A DNA stretch of 64,000 bases from Spirochaetaceae bacterium. GTDB lineage: Bacteria > Spirochaetota > Spirochaetia > Treponematales > Treponemataceae. Below the pieces are notes generated by a model. The model made no database searches. It had not been told where the DNA came from and was given only the letters and a program-made list of their open reading frames with translations. This document shows positions 1-9,087 of the stretch, piece by piece; within the stretch, counting starts at the first letter, position 1; each line of letters opens with the position of its first letter. The stretch is taken from NCBI GenBank assembly GCA_017618015.1, contig JAFZVC010000058.1:21457-85456 (forward strand). The letters are read 5' to 3'. A program made the translations under genes and the position numbers.

Positions 1-1133
1 GTTGGTTTGTACTCGCCGTACTCACAGCCGCAGTTATAAATCTTCGCATCTTCAACAAGCTCAAGAGCCTTGCGTTTTTTTCTGAAGAACTTAAGTTCCC
101 CATAGCCATTTCCGCAGTTCCAAAGCTTATCAAAGTTTTTCGCGCCGGCGGGAGATTCGTAGTTGATGAAAAGCGAGTCTTCCATACGGCAATATACATC
201 TACATCAAGCAAATAATGGCGGTTTTCCGCCGATACAAACCAATGGAGCAGCTCCCCTTCTTCGCTGAAAGAAAACTCTACTTTGCTCTTCCGCCAGAAA
301 TGAGAAAAGTTGAATTGGTAGTTTTTATCCTCGAAATGGAAAAACGCAAGAAGTTTTCTGTTGAGCGGAATGCCGCATACTTTTGGGCAACCACCGCCAA
401 TGTCAAAGCAGGCGTTTTCAAGCTTGTTACCGGAAATTTGGCTCACAAGATTGCAGCTGGAAAGCCAAACCCAAGGGCTTGTAAAATCTGTTCCCCAGTT
501 TTTGTCAGCGTATCCGTATGACTTTTCTGGCGGAACTATATACTCCTGTCCGTTATAGACAACAGAGCCTGTATATTCGGTTTTTACACCTTGGGCATGC
601 CAGTACATCTGGAATATATTGAGTTTTCTGAAAAGCCACGATGTTCCGTAGCCTACGTCAAACGCTATTTTCTTGTTTACTTTGAGCTTCCATGCCATCG
701 AACCGGCATCGCTCATATATTCAGGATGGATTTTTGCTTCACGTTCCGGCATTGCGACCGCACCGGATATATATGTTTCTGAAAGACTGCAGCAACCTGA
801 TGTAAGAGTAAAATCGTGCTTTTTTATTACGAGTTTTTCTGTGGGATAAAACGCATGAATCTGTTTGGCATCTTTGCCCCACACACCAGCCTTAATCATT
901 ACATAGCAAGGTTTTATAGGAACAGGGTCTTCAGTAAGGGAAGGCGTACCTTTCTTTTGTCCAAATACAATCTGTTGAGGAGAAATTGCAGGATTAACGA
1001 TAAAATACTCTATGAAAAATGATTTCGGCTCACCGTTGTTTTTATTATAGCCGGTAAATGAATGCCACCACCAATCGTATCCATTCTTTTTAAGGACACC
1101 ACGCAGCATATATTTATCTTTTTTGGCATTCAT
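1..1133 (-). CDS. Tocopherol cyclase-like family protein, partial (3' end off the left edge)
   Basis: The frame is open from an ATG at 1133 to the window edge, giving the first 377 residues. An AGGTGG Shine-Dalgarno lies 10 nt upstream and an in-frame TGA closes the frame above it, which fixes the start. The protein is rich in aromatics and has no signal peptide. It carries DWWWHSFTGY near residue 20 and WGTDFTSPWVWLSSCN near residue 212, which I recognise from the tocopherol cyclase-like (TocCy/CrtC-type lipocalin-like) family. In plants that family closes the chroman ring of tocopherol. Bacterial members outside cyanobacteria have no established substrate, so only the fold is claimed. It is probably the last gene of the leftward group that begins with the M16C protease. 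Confidence 0.6.
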   Translation of the reverse strand, partial: MNAKKDKYMLRGVLKKNGYDWWWHSFTGYNKNNGEPKSFFIEYFIVNPAISPQQIVFGQKKGTPSLTEDPVPIKPCYVMIKAGVWGKDAKQIHAFYPTEKLVIKKHDFTLTSGCCSLSETYISGAVAMPEREAKIHPEYMSDAGSMAWKLKVNKKIAFDVGYGTSWLFRKLNIFQMYWHAQGVKTEYTGSVVYNGQEYIVPPEKSYGYADKNWGTDFTSPWVWLSSCNLVSQISGNKLENACFDIGGGCPKVCGIPLNRKLLAFFHFEDKNYQFNFSHFWRKSKVEFSFSEEGELLHWFVSAENRHYLLDVDVYCRMEDSLFINYESPAGAKNFDKLWNCGNGYGELKFFRKKRKALELVEDAKIYNCGCEYGEYKP

Positions 1134-1185
1134 AACATCAATTCCACCTGAAAAAGAAATTAAACATCACTACGCCGCAAAAACA

Positions 1186-1398
1186 CTAAAGAGATTCAAG
1201 AGTATTGTTTATATCGGTTTCCGGATCCTTCGGAATATTTTCATCAAGGAATTCAAAACACTCTATGGCATTCTTCTGAATGTGCTCATACCATATCATG
1301 TACAGTTCGTTCTCCAGAGAGCCGGGATACGGCGCGCCCTGAACATCCGAAACCAGTCTTCTAAGCTTTTCACTGCATTCTTTTAAAACTTTGTCCAT
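1186..1398 (-). CDS. Small hypothetical protein (70 aa)
   Basis: A short soluble, helical and acidic protein starting MDKVLKECSEKLRRL. I do not recognise the family. It has an AGGTGGA ribosome binding site at good spacing before its ATG, almost the same as the one before the next gene downstream. It lies 18 nt after the M16C protease gene and 52 nt before the tocopherol cyclase-like gene, so it is probably co-transcribed with both. No membrane segment, cysteine motif or signal peptide is visible. Confidence 0.6.
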   Translation of the reverse strand: MDKVLKECSEKLRRLVSDVQGAPYPGSLENELYMIWYEHIQKNAIECFEFLDENIPKDPETDINNTLESL

Positions 1399-1416
1399 AA
1401 AAGTCCACCTGCAACT

Positions 1417-4407
1417 TTAGTATAATGGTAAATCAATGATTTTTCCAGTAGATTTTGATTTTTTTGATTTTTTCCCTAAAATAGCGGATTTTTTCGACTT
1501 TTCATACATTTTGACAAGTCTTGCTGCCGTATTTCGCACATCTTCCGGAGTTACGCACTGAACGAGTTTTATGCGCCTTTCCCTTTTTTCATCTGTAATG
1601 CCATATAAACTGCGTACAAATCCCTTAAAGCCGTTTCCAGCGGGTGAACTCGGCTGAATGATTCGGCTGTACAGGCCTGTAATCGCTTTTTCGACAGTTT
1701 CTTCGTCAAGAAGCGTTTCTGAAGCATATTTCAGGCAGTCATAAAAAACTTCCAGCGATTTTTCCGGGTCAGGATCGCGGTATGTAGCCATAACAAAACT
1801 GTGTTCCGTTCCATCTACAAAAGCGAACGCACCGTATGCCCCGCCTATTGTCCTAAGCTTTTCCCACATTATCGTATTTGAAAGCCAATGAGAAAGCACA
1901 AGCTCGCATGCCGATTCTCTTTCATCAGTATCTGATGCATCAAGGACACACGCGGCAAAACCGACTTCCGAACCTGCGTTGTAAAACTCGTCTTCAATGC
2001 AACGCTCATCAAGTCCTGGAACGGCAGCATACTTCAACAATGCTTCGTCAGGGAAATATGATGGCCGTACAGGACCGCTGAAAGAAGAAAGATGCTTTCT
2101 TAAAAGCGGAATCGTTTTTTCAACACCCTCTTCTGTTGAAGTTATGTCCACAACGACACCAGATTTAAGCAGAATAGCTTTTATTGAATTCAGTATTTCC
2201 GAAAGCTTGCCCAAGTCCATGGAGAACAATTCCTGCGCCGTGTAAAGCTGGCTTATGCCGTTCCAGATTTCGTCACAAAGCTTAGCGCGTGTCTTCGTAC
2301 ATGCCGCTCTTGATGCGACGTAATCGTTGCCGCCCGGCACGATAGAAGATGAAATATCGTTTTTATATTCTATGGCGAGACTTTCAAGACGCTTAAGGTC
2401 ATCGAACGAGACATGCTCAATACAGTCAAAGAACACATCAAGAGCCTCGTCAGTCTTTTCGTCAAGCATCTTAATGCGGAAAAACATCCAGTGCCGGGCG
2501 AGACACGGGTCTTTCTCGTAAAAGCGATTTTGCACCTGGTCAGGCGGGCAGTCTGCGCCAGCGTTTTCTTTTATGACGCTTTCCGCTACCGATGACGAGA
2601 ACAAGCTCGCGCCAAATCCGCCCGAAACGCGTGCAAATGCAGAGGCGGCTTCTGCCCAATTGCAGCCACTGAACCCCATGTTCGTGGCTGCAATTGTGTA
2701 AAACGGCAGATACTTGTAATACTCTGGCGGAATTGTGTCTATCGGAAAACCGACAGTAACGTATTTTATGCCGTTTACAGCTTCTGCGTGTGAATAATAC
2801 GGTATGCCGTCAAGCACAACTTTGTTCATCGCAATGCGGTCGTTTTTTGAAGGAAGCTCTGACACACGCAGATGCGGCAGAAGCCGCAGCTTTTCTGGCG
2901 TATCTTTTTCCGTCTGGAAAGCCCGCAGCGCATCAAGTTCTTTAGAAACAGCATCCTCCGTTATTTCGGAAGCTTTTGACTTGCAGAACTCTTTGTGGTA
3001 ATGGCTGTCAGGTTTAACTGTAAGCGTCACACGATGCGTGTTGTCCAAAAAGAACTTCCGCACAAGGTTTTGTATATAAGAGCTGTCTGTTTCTATATTT
3101 TTTTTGATTTTCTCAAAAGCTTCCGTATTACGGAGCGTAACGTCGGGCGCGACACCGTTCATCCAGCCGCGCATACAGGAGCGCATAAGCCTAAGAGAAT
3201 ACGGTCCGTTATGACGCTTTATCTCGCGGCTGGAAAAGTCCACGGACATAACGGCAGCTTCTATATCATCTTTTGAAAAGCCGTTCTGCGCAACGTCATT
3301 AAGGACCGAAAAGATAAGGTCTTCAAGAGCCTTCGCATTCTTAGCCTTTACGTTCCGCATTCCAAGAGTGTACACAAGATATTTCATCTCGCTTGTAAGA
3401 CCGGAAACAGGCGAGATATCGTCACCAAGAGTCGATTCCCACAAAGCTTTTGAAAGCGGGGAACCGTCATGCCCCATAAGAAGCTCGTCGAGCAGAACCA
3501 TCTGCATAAAATTTTCTGTACTTGAAGTTTCACCCGCGAGCCAACTCAGCGCGACTGTAGGCCCCATATCGCCGCTGCCTTTTTCCTGTGCAGGAGCATA
3601 AGCCTCAACTGTGCGGGGAGCGTCAAAACGCACGACAGGAGAAGCCTGCTCGTCTTTGAAAGCAGGGAAATCATGCCCGTCAAGGAAACGGCTGCTCACA
3701 AAATCAAGCTGTTTTTCGGTCGGTATGTTTCCGTACAAGAACAGCCGGCAATTCGATGGCGAGTAATACTTTTTGTGGAAGTTCAGGAAATCTTCATACG
3801 AAAGTTCTGGAATACATTCAGGGTCACCGCCAGAATCAAACGCGTATGGTGTACCCGGCAACAACGTCGTAAGGGTAAGGTCGCCGGCGACATTCTCAAA
3901 ACTGGAATAATTTCCTTTCATTTCGTTGTAGACTACACCCTGGACACAAAGCTTGCCATGCTCGTCATACTCGTAGTGGTGTCCTTCCTGCAAAAAAACT
4001 TCTTTACGGAGCTGCGGGAAAAAAACAGCATCACCATACACTGACATAACGTTAAAATAGTCTTTTTCTACGGTGGAGCTCGCCGGATACACAGTCTTGT
4101 CAGAGAACGTAAGCGCGTTCATAAACGTTTTGACGCTCTGGTTTACAAGCACAATAAAAGGGTCTTTCAGCGGATAATGCTCAGAGCCGCAAAGAACGGA
4201 ATGTTCCAGTATATGCGCAGTTCCGCGGGAATTGGCAGGAAGTGTTTTGAACCCAAACGCAAAAAGGTTTTCCTCATCCTCATTTTTCATGTGGAAAACT
4301 TCCATGCCTGTCTTTTCATGACGGAGCCAAACACACTCCGATTTGTATTCGGAAATTTCAGTCACATCAAGGACTTTCCAACCGTTATATAAATCATTTT
4401 TTTTCAT
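1417..4407 (-). CDS. M16C-family zinc metalloprotease (PreP/Cym1/falcilysin type)
   Basis: At 996 residues this has the length of the one-chain M16C proteases, in which two halves close like a clamshell around short unfolded peptides. The inverted zinc motif HxxEH is H65-I-L-E68-H69 (HILEH), followed by the family signature GSEHYPLKDPF. The third metal ligand is expected at E162 in YNEMKG. No signal peptide is present, so it should act in the cytoplasm on peptides, as PreP does on cleaved presequences; the bacterial substrate is inferred. It lies 21 nt after the FliG paralogue in the same direction, with a GGTGAAG ribosome binding site. Confidence 0.92.
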   Translation of the reverse strand: MKKNDLYNGWKVLDVTEISEYKSECVWLRHEKTGMEVFHMKNEDEENLFAFGFKTLPANSRGTAHILEHSVLCGSEHYPLKDPFIVLVNQSVKTFMNALTFSDKTVYPASSTVEKDYFNVMSVYGDAVFFPQLRKEVFLQEGHHYEYDEHGKLCVQGVVYNEMKGNYSSFENVAGDLTLTTLLPGTPYAFDSGGDPECIPELSYEDFLNFHKKYYSPSNCRLFLYGNIPTEKQLDFVSSRFLDGHDFPAFKDEQASPVVRFDAPRTVEAYAPAQEKGSGDMGPTVALSWLAGETSSTENFMQMVLLDELLMGHDGSPLSKALWESTLGDDISPVSGLTSEMKYLVYTLGMRNVKAKNAKALEDLIFSVLNDVAQNGFSKDDIEAAVMSVDFSSREIKRHNGPYSLRLMRSCMRGWMNGVAPDVTLRNTEAFEKIKKNIETDSSYIQNLVRKFFLDNTHRVTLTVKPDSHYHKEFCKSKASEITEDAVSKELDALRAFQTEKDTPEKLRLLPHLRVSELPSKNDRIAMNKVVLDGIPYYSHAEAVNGIKYVTVGFPIDTIPPEYYKYLPFYTIAATNMGFSGCNWAEAASAFARVSGGFGASLFSSSVAESVIKENAGADCPPDQVQNRFYEKDPCLARHWMFFRIKMLDEKTDEALDVFFDCIEHVSFDDLKRLESLAIEYKNDISSSIVPGGNDYVASRAACTKTRAKLCDEIWNGISQLYTAQELFSMDLGKLSEILNSIKAILLKSGVVVDITSTEEGVEKTIPLLRKHLSSFSGPVRPSYFPDEALLKYAAVPGLDERCIEDEFYNAGSEVGFAACVLDASDTDERESACELVLSHWLSNTIMWEKLRTIGGAYGAFAFVDGTEHSFVMATYRDPDPEKSLEVFYDCLKYASETLLDEETVEKAITGLYSRIIQPSSPAGNGFKGFVRSLYGITDEKRERRIKLVQCVTPEDVRNTAARLVKMYEKSKKSAILGKKSKKSKSTGKIIDLPLY

Positions 4408-4428
4408 ATCGTCTTCACCATGCAGTTT

Positions 4429-5493
4429 TTACATAACGTACTCGTCGTCACGTCCGACCACGATAAGATCTCCGCGTTCCCAAGCCGTTCGCATCGCACT
4501 CATGAACTTATCTGTAGCGGCGACGCTTTCTGTTTTCTTTACAGGAAGTTTAAGCTGCTCTTCCTCAAGAATTTCCGCGCCACGGATTTTGGAAACATTT
4601 TTGAATATCTTATCTCTGAATTTTTCGTCTTTTCCGGCAATAAGAACGGCAATATCTCCGTCCTCCATGTTGCGTAAGTATTCCTGAATATACCTGTCGT
4701 CAGCGTTCACAAAATCTTCCTGTGAAAACAGCCGTCTGCGCAAATCGTCCGTAAGGTCGGAATCGGACTGCGAGAGCGAAGAAAGAATTTCGTTTTCGGC
4801 GGAGGATGACATTCTTTTAAGGATTTCCGCAAGCGCACCCCTTCCGTCCATCGACTCTGAACGGTTGGTGTCTATCGCCTTCATTTTTTCATGCATTGCT
4901 TTGTCAACACGGCGCACAGCTTCCGGATCCATCGTTTTCATCCTTGCGATGCGCTTAATCAGCTCTGTTTTGTCATCGCCGTGCATCTGGTTGATTACGT
5001 CTGCGGCTAGTTTTGGAGTAAGGTGGGCTATGACAAGTGCCCTTACGGGAATGCTTTCGTCTTTTAGAAGAACCCAAACCTTGTCGCTTTCAAGCTCGTT
5101 AAGGTACTCGAACGGTGCTTTTTCAGGCTCCGGCACATATTTTTTCAGAAGAACGTCGGCGCGTTCTTTTCCATACGCTTTTTCAAGGATTGTACGGGCA
5201 GTTTCCACCCCGCCCTGCTCCCGGTTTCTTGCGGCGATTGCCTGAAACTCTGCAAGGATAACTTCCGCCTCGTCTTTTTCAACGCTTCGGATTGAAGCAA
5301 TTTCCGGGATGATTTTTTCTATTTGGTCTTGTGGCAGCTTGGCAAGGACTTTAGCAGCCTCGTCAATTCCTATGAGAAGCAGGAATTTTGCTACACGCCT
5401 GTATTTGTTGTCATCAATTTTTTTATCTGATGATGTTTTTATAAGTCCGTCTTTTATAGGAGACTTTTCATTATAATCTTCATGTGCCTGCAT
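4429..5493 (-). CDS. fliG: Flagellar motor switch protein FliG, divergent second paralogue
   Basis: The 354-residue protein has the three-part helical FliG layout: an N-terminal domain (about 30-130), a middle ARM-like domain (about 140-220) and a C-terminal domain (about 245-345). FliG couples the rotor to the stator and binds FliM. The middle-domain EHPQ motif that binds FliM is replaced here by ESIPVRALVIAHL. The C-terminal charged torque helix is recognisable but weak. Spirochaetes encode two FliG proteins; this copy is not in a flagellar operon and fits the divergent FliG1 type, which in Borrelia affects flagella at one cell end (established). The gene starts right behind a promoter with no ribosome binding site (see promoter entry). 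It leads the M16C protease operon. Confidence 0.85.
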   Translation of the reverse strand: MQAHEDYNEKSPIKDGLIKTSSDKKIDDNKYRRVAKFLLLIGIDEAAKVLAKLPQDQIEKIIPEIASIRSVEKDEAEVILAEFQAIAARNREQGGVETARTILEKAYGKERADVLLKKYVPEPEKAPFEYLNELESDKVWVLLKDESIPVRALVIAHLTPKLAADVINQMHGDDKTELIKRIARMKTMDPEAVRRVDKAMHEKMKAIDTNRSESMDGRGALAEILKRMSSSAENEILSSLSQSDSDLTDDLRRRLFSQEDFVNADDRYIQEYLRNMEDGDIAVLIAGKDEKFRDKIFKNVSKIRGAEILEEEQLKLPVKKTESVAATDKFMSAMRTAWERGDLIVVGRDDEYVM

Positions 5494-5501
5494 TTTATAT
5501 C

Positions 5502-5530
5502 ATAATATCAGCTAATATAGGCAGATGCAA
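5502..5530 (-). promoter_or_regulatory. Promoter of the fliG paralogue, leaderless geometry
   Basis: On the minus strand, TTGCAT (-35), 17 nt, TATTAT (-10). The -10 ends 8 nt before the ATG at 5493 and no Shine-Dalgarno lies in between, so the transcript is predicted to start at or next to the start codon. Confidence 0.6.
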
Positions 5531-5531
5531 G

Positions 5532-5563
5532 TACAAAAAAAGCCCTTCGTTTCCGAAGGGCTT
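5532..5563 (-). terminator. Rho-independent terminator after secF
   Basis: A perfect 10-bp stem, AAGCCCTTCG/CGAAGGGCTT with a TTTC loop, is followed on the minus strand by a T run and lies 18 nt past the secF stop. It closes the yajC-secD-secF transcript, and the fliG promoter starts immediately beyond it. Confidence 0.85.
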
Positions 5564-5581
5564 CGTCATCACTTATGATGC

Positions 5582-6823
5582 TTACTCAGCGAACAGGTTT
5601 GTTCCTACGTCCTGTGTCTGTGTTTTCTTTTCTTCATCAGAAGGCTTCCAATTGCGTCTTGTCATTGATGTGAACGCACCGGAAATAAAGATTGATGAAT
5701 AAAGACCAGAACAAAGACCGACGAACAGAGCGAGCGCGAAATCCCTCATTGAACCTGTTGTGAACAGGAACAGAGCGATAACAGCAAGCATTGTCGTTAT
5801 TGTAGTGATTAAAGAACGGCTTAATGTGTCTGAAAGTGACACGTTAATTATGTCTTTGAAGTTCTGAGTTCTGATTGTACGGATATTCTCGCGGACGCGG
5901 TCAAAGATAACGACCGTAGCGTTGATAGAGTAACCGATAATCGTAAGGATTGCAGCAATCGTCGTAGATGTGAACTCCATCTGTGTCCAAGAAATGAACG
6001 AAATGATGATAAGTGAGTCGTGCAAAAGAGCGATGATTGCGGCAAGAGCGAAGTCCCACTTGAAGCGGATTGTCGCATAAAGCCAGATAAGGAACATAGT
6101 TCCAAGAACAAGGATTATAGCCTTGCTGGCAAGGGATGATGAGAACTGTGAGCCGACGAAATCAGTCTTGATTACAGCAACATTATCCGCGCCATATTTT
6201 CTAACGAAGCGGTTGTAAATCTCGTCCTGAATCTTCTTGGAAATTTCTTTGTCAGATCCGTCGTCACCAGCGCGAATCTGATATGTATTCGCAGTAACTT
6301 CACCGCTCTGCTTTACGCTGTATGAGCTGTCGTTTCCAAAAAGGTCACGGATATCTTCTACAGAAACAACTGTAGGATTCTGCTCGTTGTAATAAAGTCT
6401 GAACTTTTCTGAAGACAGAACTGATGACTGTGAAGAGCTTTCAAAGAAGCCTTCTGCCGGGGTTGAAGCTTTGGCTACAGCTTCTGCCGTAATTCCGTCT
6501 ACCTTTGACATAGCAGCTACCATGTCTCCTACTGTAGGATAGTCGATGTAGCGGAATGTCTCTGTTCTGTTGTCCGCGCCAGCACCACTAACGACAAGGT
6601 AAACACCCTGAGCGTTCGTCTGAATCTCTACGTTTGCGACGCCGTTATACGAAACAGTCATTGCTGTAGGAGCAATGCGGACTTCTTCAATAAGACCAGG
6701 CTTAAAATCGATACCGAAGTTAATTCCCTGTGTGCACAGAGAAACAATTCCGCCCGCAATAAGAACAAGACTGATTATAACTGCAGGAACAAAGAATCTG
6801 CTGAATTTGATCATTTTTTTCAT
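5582..6823 (-). CDS. secF: Protein translocase subunit SecF
   Basis: SecF works with SecD and YajC in the inner membrane to drive late steps of Sec export using the proton motive force. The 413-residue protein has one N-terminal membrane segment, the GIDFKPG motif (GIDFxGG in most SecF), an enlarged periplasmic region (about residues 45-215) and a block of five C-terminal membrane segments that includes VIFDRVRENIR. At 413 residues it is longer than the roughly 300-residue enterobacterial protein, the excess being periplasmic. It begins directly after the secD stop with no gap, so translation is coupled. Confidence 0.95.
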   Translation of the reverse strand: MKKMIKFSRFFVPAVIISLVLIAGGIVSLCTQGINFGIDFKPGLIEEVRIAPTAMTVSYNGVANVEIQTNAQGVYLVVSGAGADNRTETFRYIDYPTVGDMVAAMSKVDGITAEAVAKASTPAEGFFESSSQSSVLSSEKFRLYYNEQNPTVVSVEDIRDLFGNDSSYSVKQSGEVTANTYQIRAGDDGSDKEISKKIQDEIYNRFVRKYGADNVAVIKTDFVGSQFSSSLASKAIILVLGTMFLIWLYATIRFKWDFALAAIIALLHDSLIIISFISWTQMEFTSTTIAAILTIIGYSINATVVIFDRVRENIRTIRTQNFKDIINVSLSDTLSRSLITTITTMLAVIALFLFTTGSMRDFALALFVGLCSGLYSSIFISGAFTSMTRRNWKPSDEEKKTQTQDVGTNLFAE

Positions 6824-8560
6824 TTACTTAATCCTCCAGCTGATACTTACCTTCTGCTTCTTAATCACTTCTGTATTGAAATCGAAAATAAGTCTTGACA
6901 CGATGAGTGCCGTGAATACTGATGAAACAACACCGATTGCGAGAGAAACCGCGAATCCCTGGATAGAACCAGTACCGAGCTGTGAAAGGAATACAGCAGC
7001 TATGAACGTGGTGATGTTGGAGTCCATGATTGCCCAGAAAGCGTGACCGAAACCAGCTGCAATAGCGGCGGCGCGGCCTTTTCCTGCGCGAATCTCTTCT
7101 TTGATGCGCTCAAAGATGATTACGTTCGCATCAACAGCCATACCGATTGTAAGAATCATACCGGCAATACTTGAGAGCGTAATTGTAAGGTTGAACGCAG
7201 AAAGAATACTGAACATCATGTAAAGGTTAAGTATCTGGGCTACGATGGCGTTGAAACCAGCGCCCTTATAGTACAGAAGCATGAATACCATAACGGCGAG
7301 AAGACCGATTATAAGAGCTTTGATACCCTCATTTATAGCCTTTTCACCGAGTGACGCACCTACAACCTGCTGGCTTTCAACAGAAAGGGGAACACTGAGC
7401 CATGCTGTCTGAAGAACTTTCTGAAGGTTCTGTGCTTCTTCAAGGTCGAAACCGCTTATAGAAACGTTTCCGCCTGGGATTGCCTCGCGGATGGAAGCGT
7501 ATGACTTAATCTTGTCGTCGGAAACGATTGCGAGTGACTGACCAACGTTTGCTGCTGTGAAATCACCGAAAATCTCAGCACCTTCGCTGTCGAGCGTAAG
7601 ATGAACTTCTGGCTTTCCTGTGATGTTGTCGCTTGCAACAGCGGCTGATTTTATATATTTACCATCAAGAACGATTTCTTTCTTAACGACCATGTAGCTC
7701 TTGAATTCGTCAAGGCCGTAATCATCCTTGATGTAGTAACCAAGCACTTCTGTATCGGCTGGGATTACATCTGGATTCAGCAGCTCACCGTTAGAAGCGA
7801 AAACTCTGCCTGGGTTAGCCGCATAGTATTCCTGGAATGCGTTTGTAGCATCGGAATCGATATGACGGATATTAAGGATACCCTTACCCATGATGATTGA
7901 GTTGATTCTGCTGGAGTCTGCTGCACCAGGAAGCTCTATGTAGATGCGGTCTTCGCCCTGCTGGCGGATAACCGGTCCGGAAAGACCGAACTTATCGATG
8001 CGGCTTGTAAGAGTCTCGATAGCCTGTGCCATAGCTGTCTCGCGAAGAGTTGTCGCGTCCTCAACGTTTTCACCCTGAGCTTCAACAACAGCGTCAAGAT
8101 CAGCCTTAACGATTACGCTCATACCACCGGAAAGGTCAAGACCAAGCTTAACAGAGTTCGTGTACTTGTCTTTTGCATCAAGGATTTCGTCGCGATAGTG
8201 CGACTCAATCGTAGCTACAAGATCAGCCTCTGTTGAGAACGATACAAGGACATCACGGATTGTCATAGGAGACGGAACGTCCTTTCCAAGAGCCTTATAG
8301 TTTTTCTTGGCTTCTTTCAAGAGATAGGAGTACTCTTCGCCAATTTCTGCATCTGGATTCGCTCTCATCGCAGCTTTGAGCGATGCTACGTTATCCGCAG
8401 CCATCTGACTTGAATAATCCTTAATTTTTTCCAGCGAGCTTAATGCCAAAGCCTGATCTTCTTTCGGTGTCAGCGCATACCAGCTGATTGAAGGCCAAAG
8501 GAAGAGGAAACAGACAACTAAAACTGCCAGAATGAGTATAAAACGGCTTCGTTTACTCAT
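6824..8560 (-). CDS. secD: Protein translocase subunit SecD
   Basis: The membrane subunit that pairs with SecF, 578 residues. It shows an N-terminal membrane segment, the LGLDLSGGMSVIV motif near residue 140, a large periplasmic P1 region containing GPVIRQQGEDRIYIELPG, and a C-terminal membrane block with AVDANVIIFERIKEE. The arrangement yajC-secD-secF is the classic one. An unusual helical stretch of roughly 100 residues separates the first membrane segment from the LDLSGG motif. Confidence 0.96.
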   Translation of the reverse strand: MSKRSRFILILAVLVVCFLFLWPSISWYALTPKEDQALALSSLEKIKDYSSQMAADNVASLKAAMRANPDAEIGEEYSYLLKEAKKNYKALGKDVPSPMTIRDVLVSFSTEADLVATIESHYRDEILDAKDKYTNSVKLGLDLSGGMSVIVKADLDAVVEAQGENVEDATTLRETAMAQAIETLTSRIDKFGLSGPVIRQQGEDRIYIELPGAADSSRINSIIMGKGILNIRHIDSDATNAFQEYYAANPGRVFASNGELLNPDVIPADTEVLGYYIKDDYGLDEFKSYMVVKKEIVLDGKYIKSAAVASDNITGKPEVHLTLDSEGAEIFGDFTAANVGQSLAIVSDDKIKSYASIREAIPGGNVSISGFDLEEAQNLQKVLQTAWLSVPLSVESQQVVGASLGEKAINEGIKALIIGLLAVMVFMLLYYKGAGFNAIVAQILNLYMMFSILSAFNLTITLSSIAGMILTIGMAVDANVIIFERIKEEIRAGKGRAAAIAAGFGHAFWAIMDSNITTFIAAVFLSQLGTGSIQGFAVSLAIGVVSSVFTALIVSRLIFDFNTEVIKKQKVSISWRIK

Positions 8561-8575
8561 TTCTAATTACCTCAA

Positions 8576-9019
8576 TTATTTTGATTCTTCAGAAGAAGTT
8601 TTTTCCGTATTGTTTTCGTCCGCGGCAGGAGCTTCAGCAGCAGGAGCTTCGACTTTCTCTGTCTTATCCTCAACCTGCTTCTTTTCCTTGGCGTTTTTCT
8701 TAGCAGCCTTTTCCTCTTCTTTTTTGTCAACGATTACGCTGGCAATAGCAGAGCGGCTGAACTCGATTTTTGTACCGTCATCAACTTTAACTACTACAGT
8801 AGCTTCTTTTGTTGTAACGACTACACCGTGAATACCACCGATTGTGACTACCTTATCGCCTTTTTTAAGGGCGGCGATCATCTTCTCGGTCTCTTTCTGC
8901 TTCTTGTTCTGTGGTCTGATGATAAAGAAATAAAAGATGACGAAAATCAGTCCGAACATGATTATCGTCATAAGAGGAGAACCGCTGGTGGCCTCCTGAA
9001 GCATTGCTATGAAACGCAT
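8576..9019 (-). CDS. yajC: Preprotein translocase subunit YajC
   Basis: A single N-terminal membrane segment (MTIIMFGLIFVIFYFFIIRP) is followed by the family signature QNKKQKETEKMIAALKKGDKV, a small beta domain with GGIHGVV, and a Lys/Glu/Ala-rich disordered tail. I chose ATG 9019 because GGATGGAG lies 8 nt upstream; the frame extends 17 codons further but those lack family similarity. It heads the yajC-secD-secF operon. The acidic, alanine-rich C-terminal extension makes it 147 residues against about 110 in Escherichia coli. Confidence 0.93.
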   Translation of the reverse strand: MRFIAMLQEATSGSPLMTIIMFGLIFVIFYFFIIRPQNKKQKETEKMIAALKKGDKVVTIGGIHGVVVTTKEATVVVKVDDGTKIEFSRSAIASVIVDKKEEEKAAKKNAKEKKQVEDKTEKVEAPAAEAPAADENNTEKTSSEESK

Positions 9020-9087
9020 ATAAATACTCCATCCTTTTTTATTTAAAATACTTGCTCGATAGAATACCATGCAACAGAGGTTTTTGT

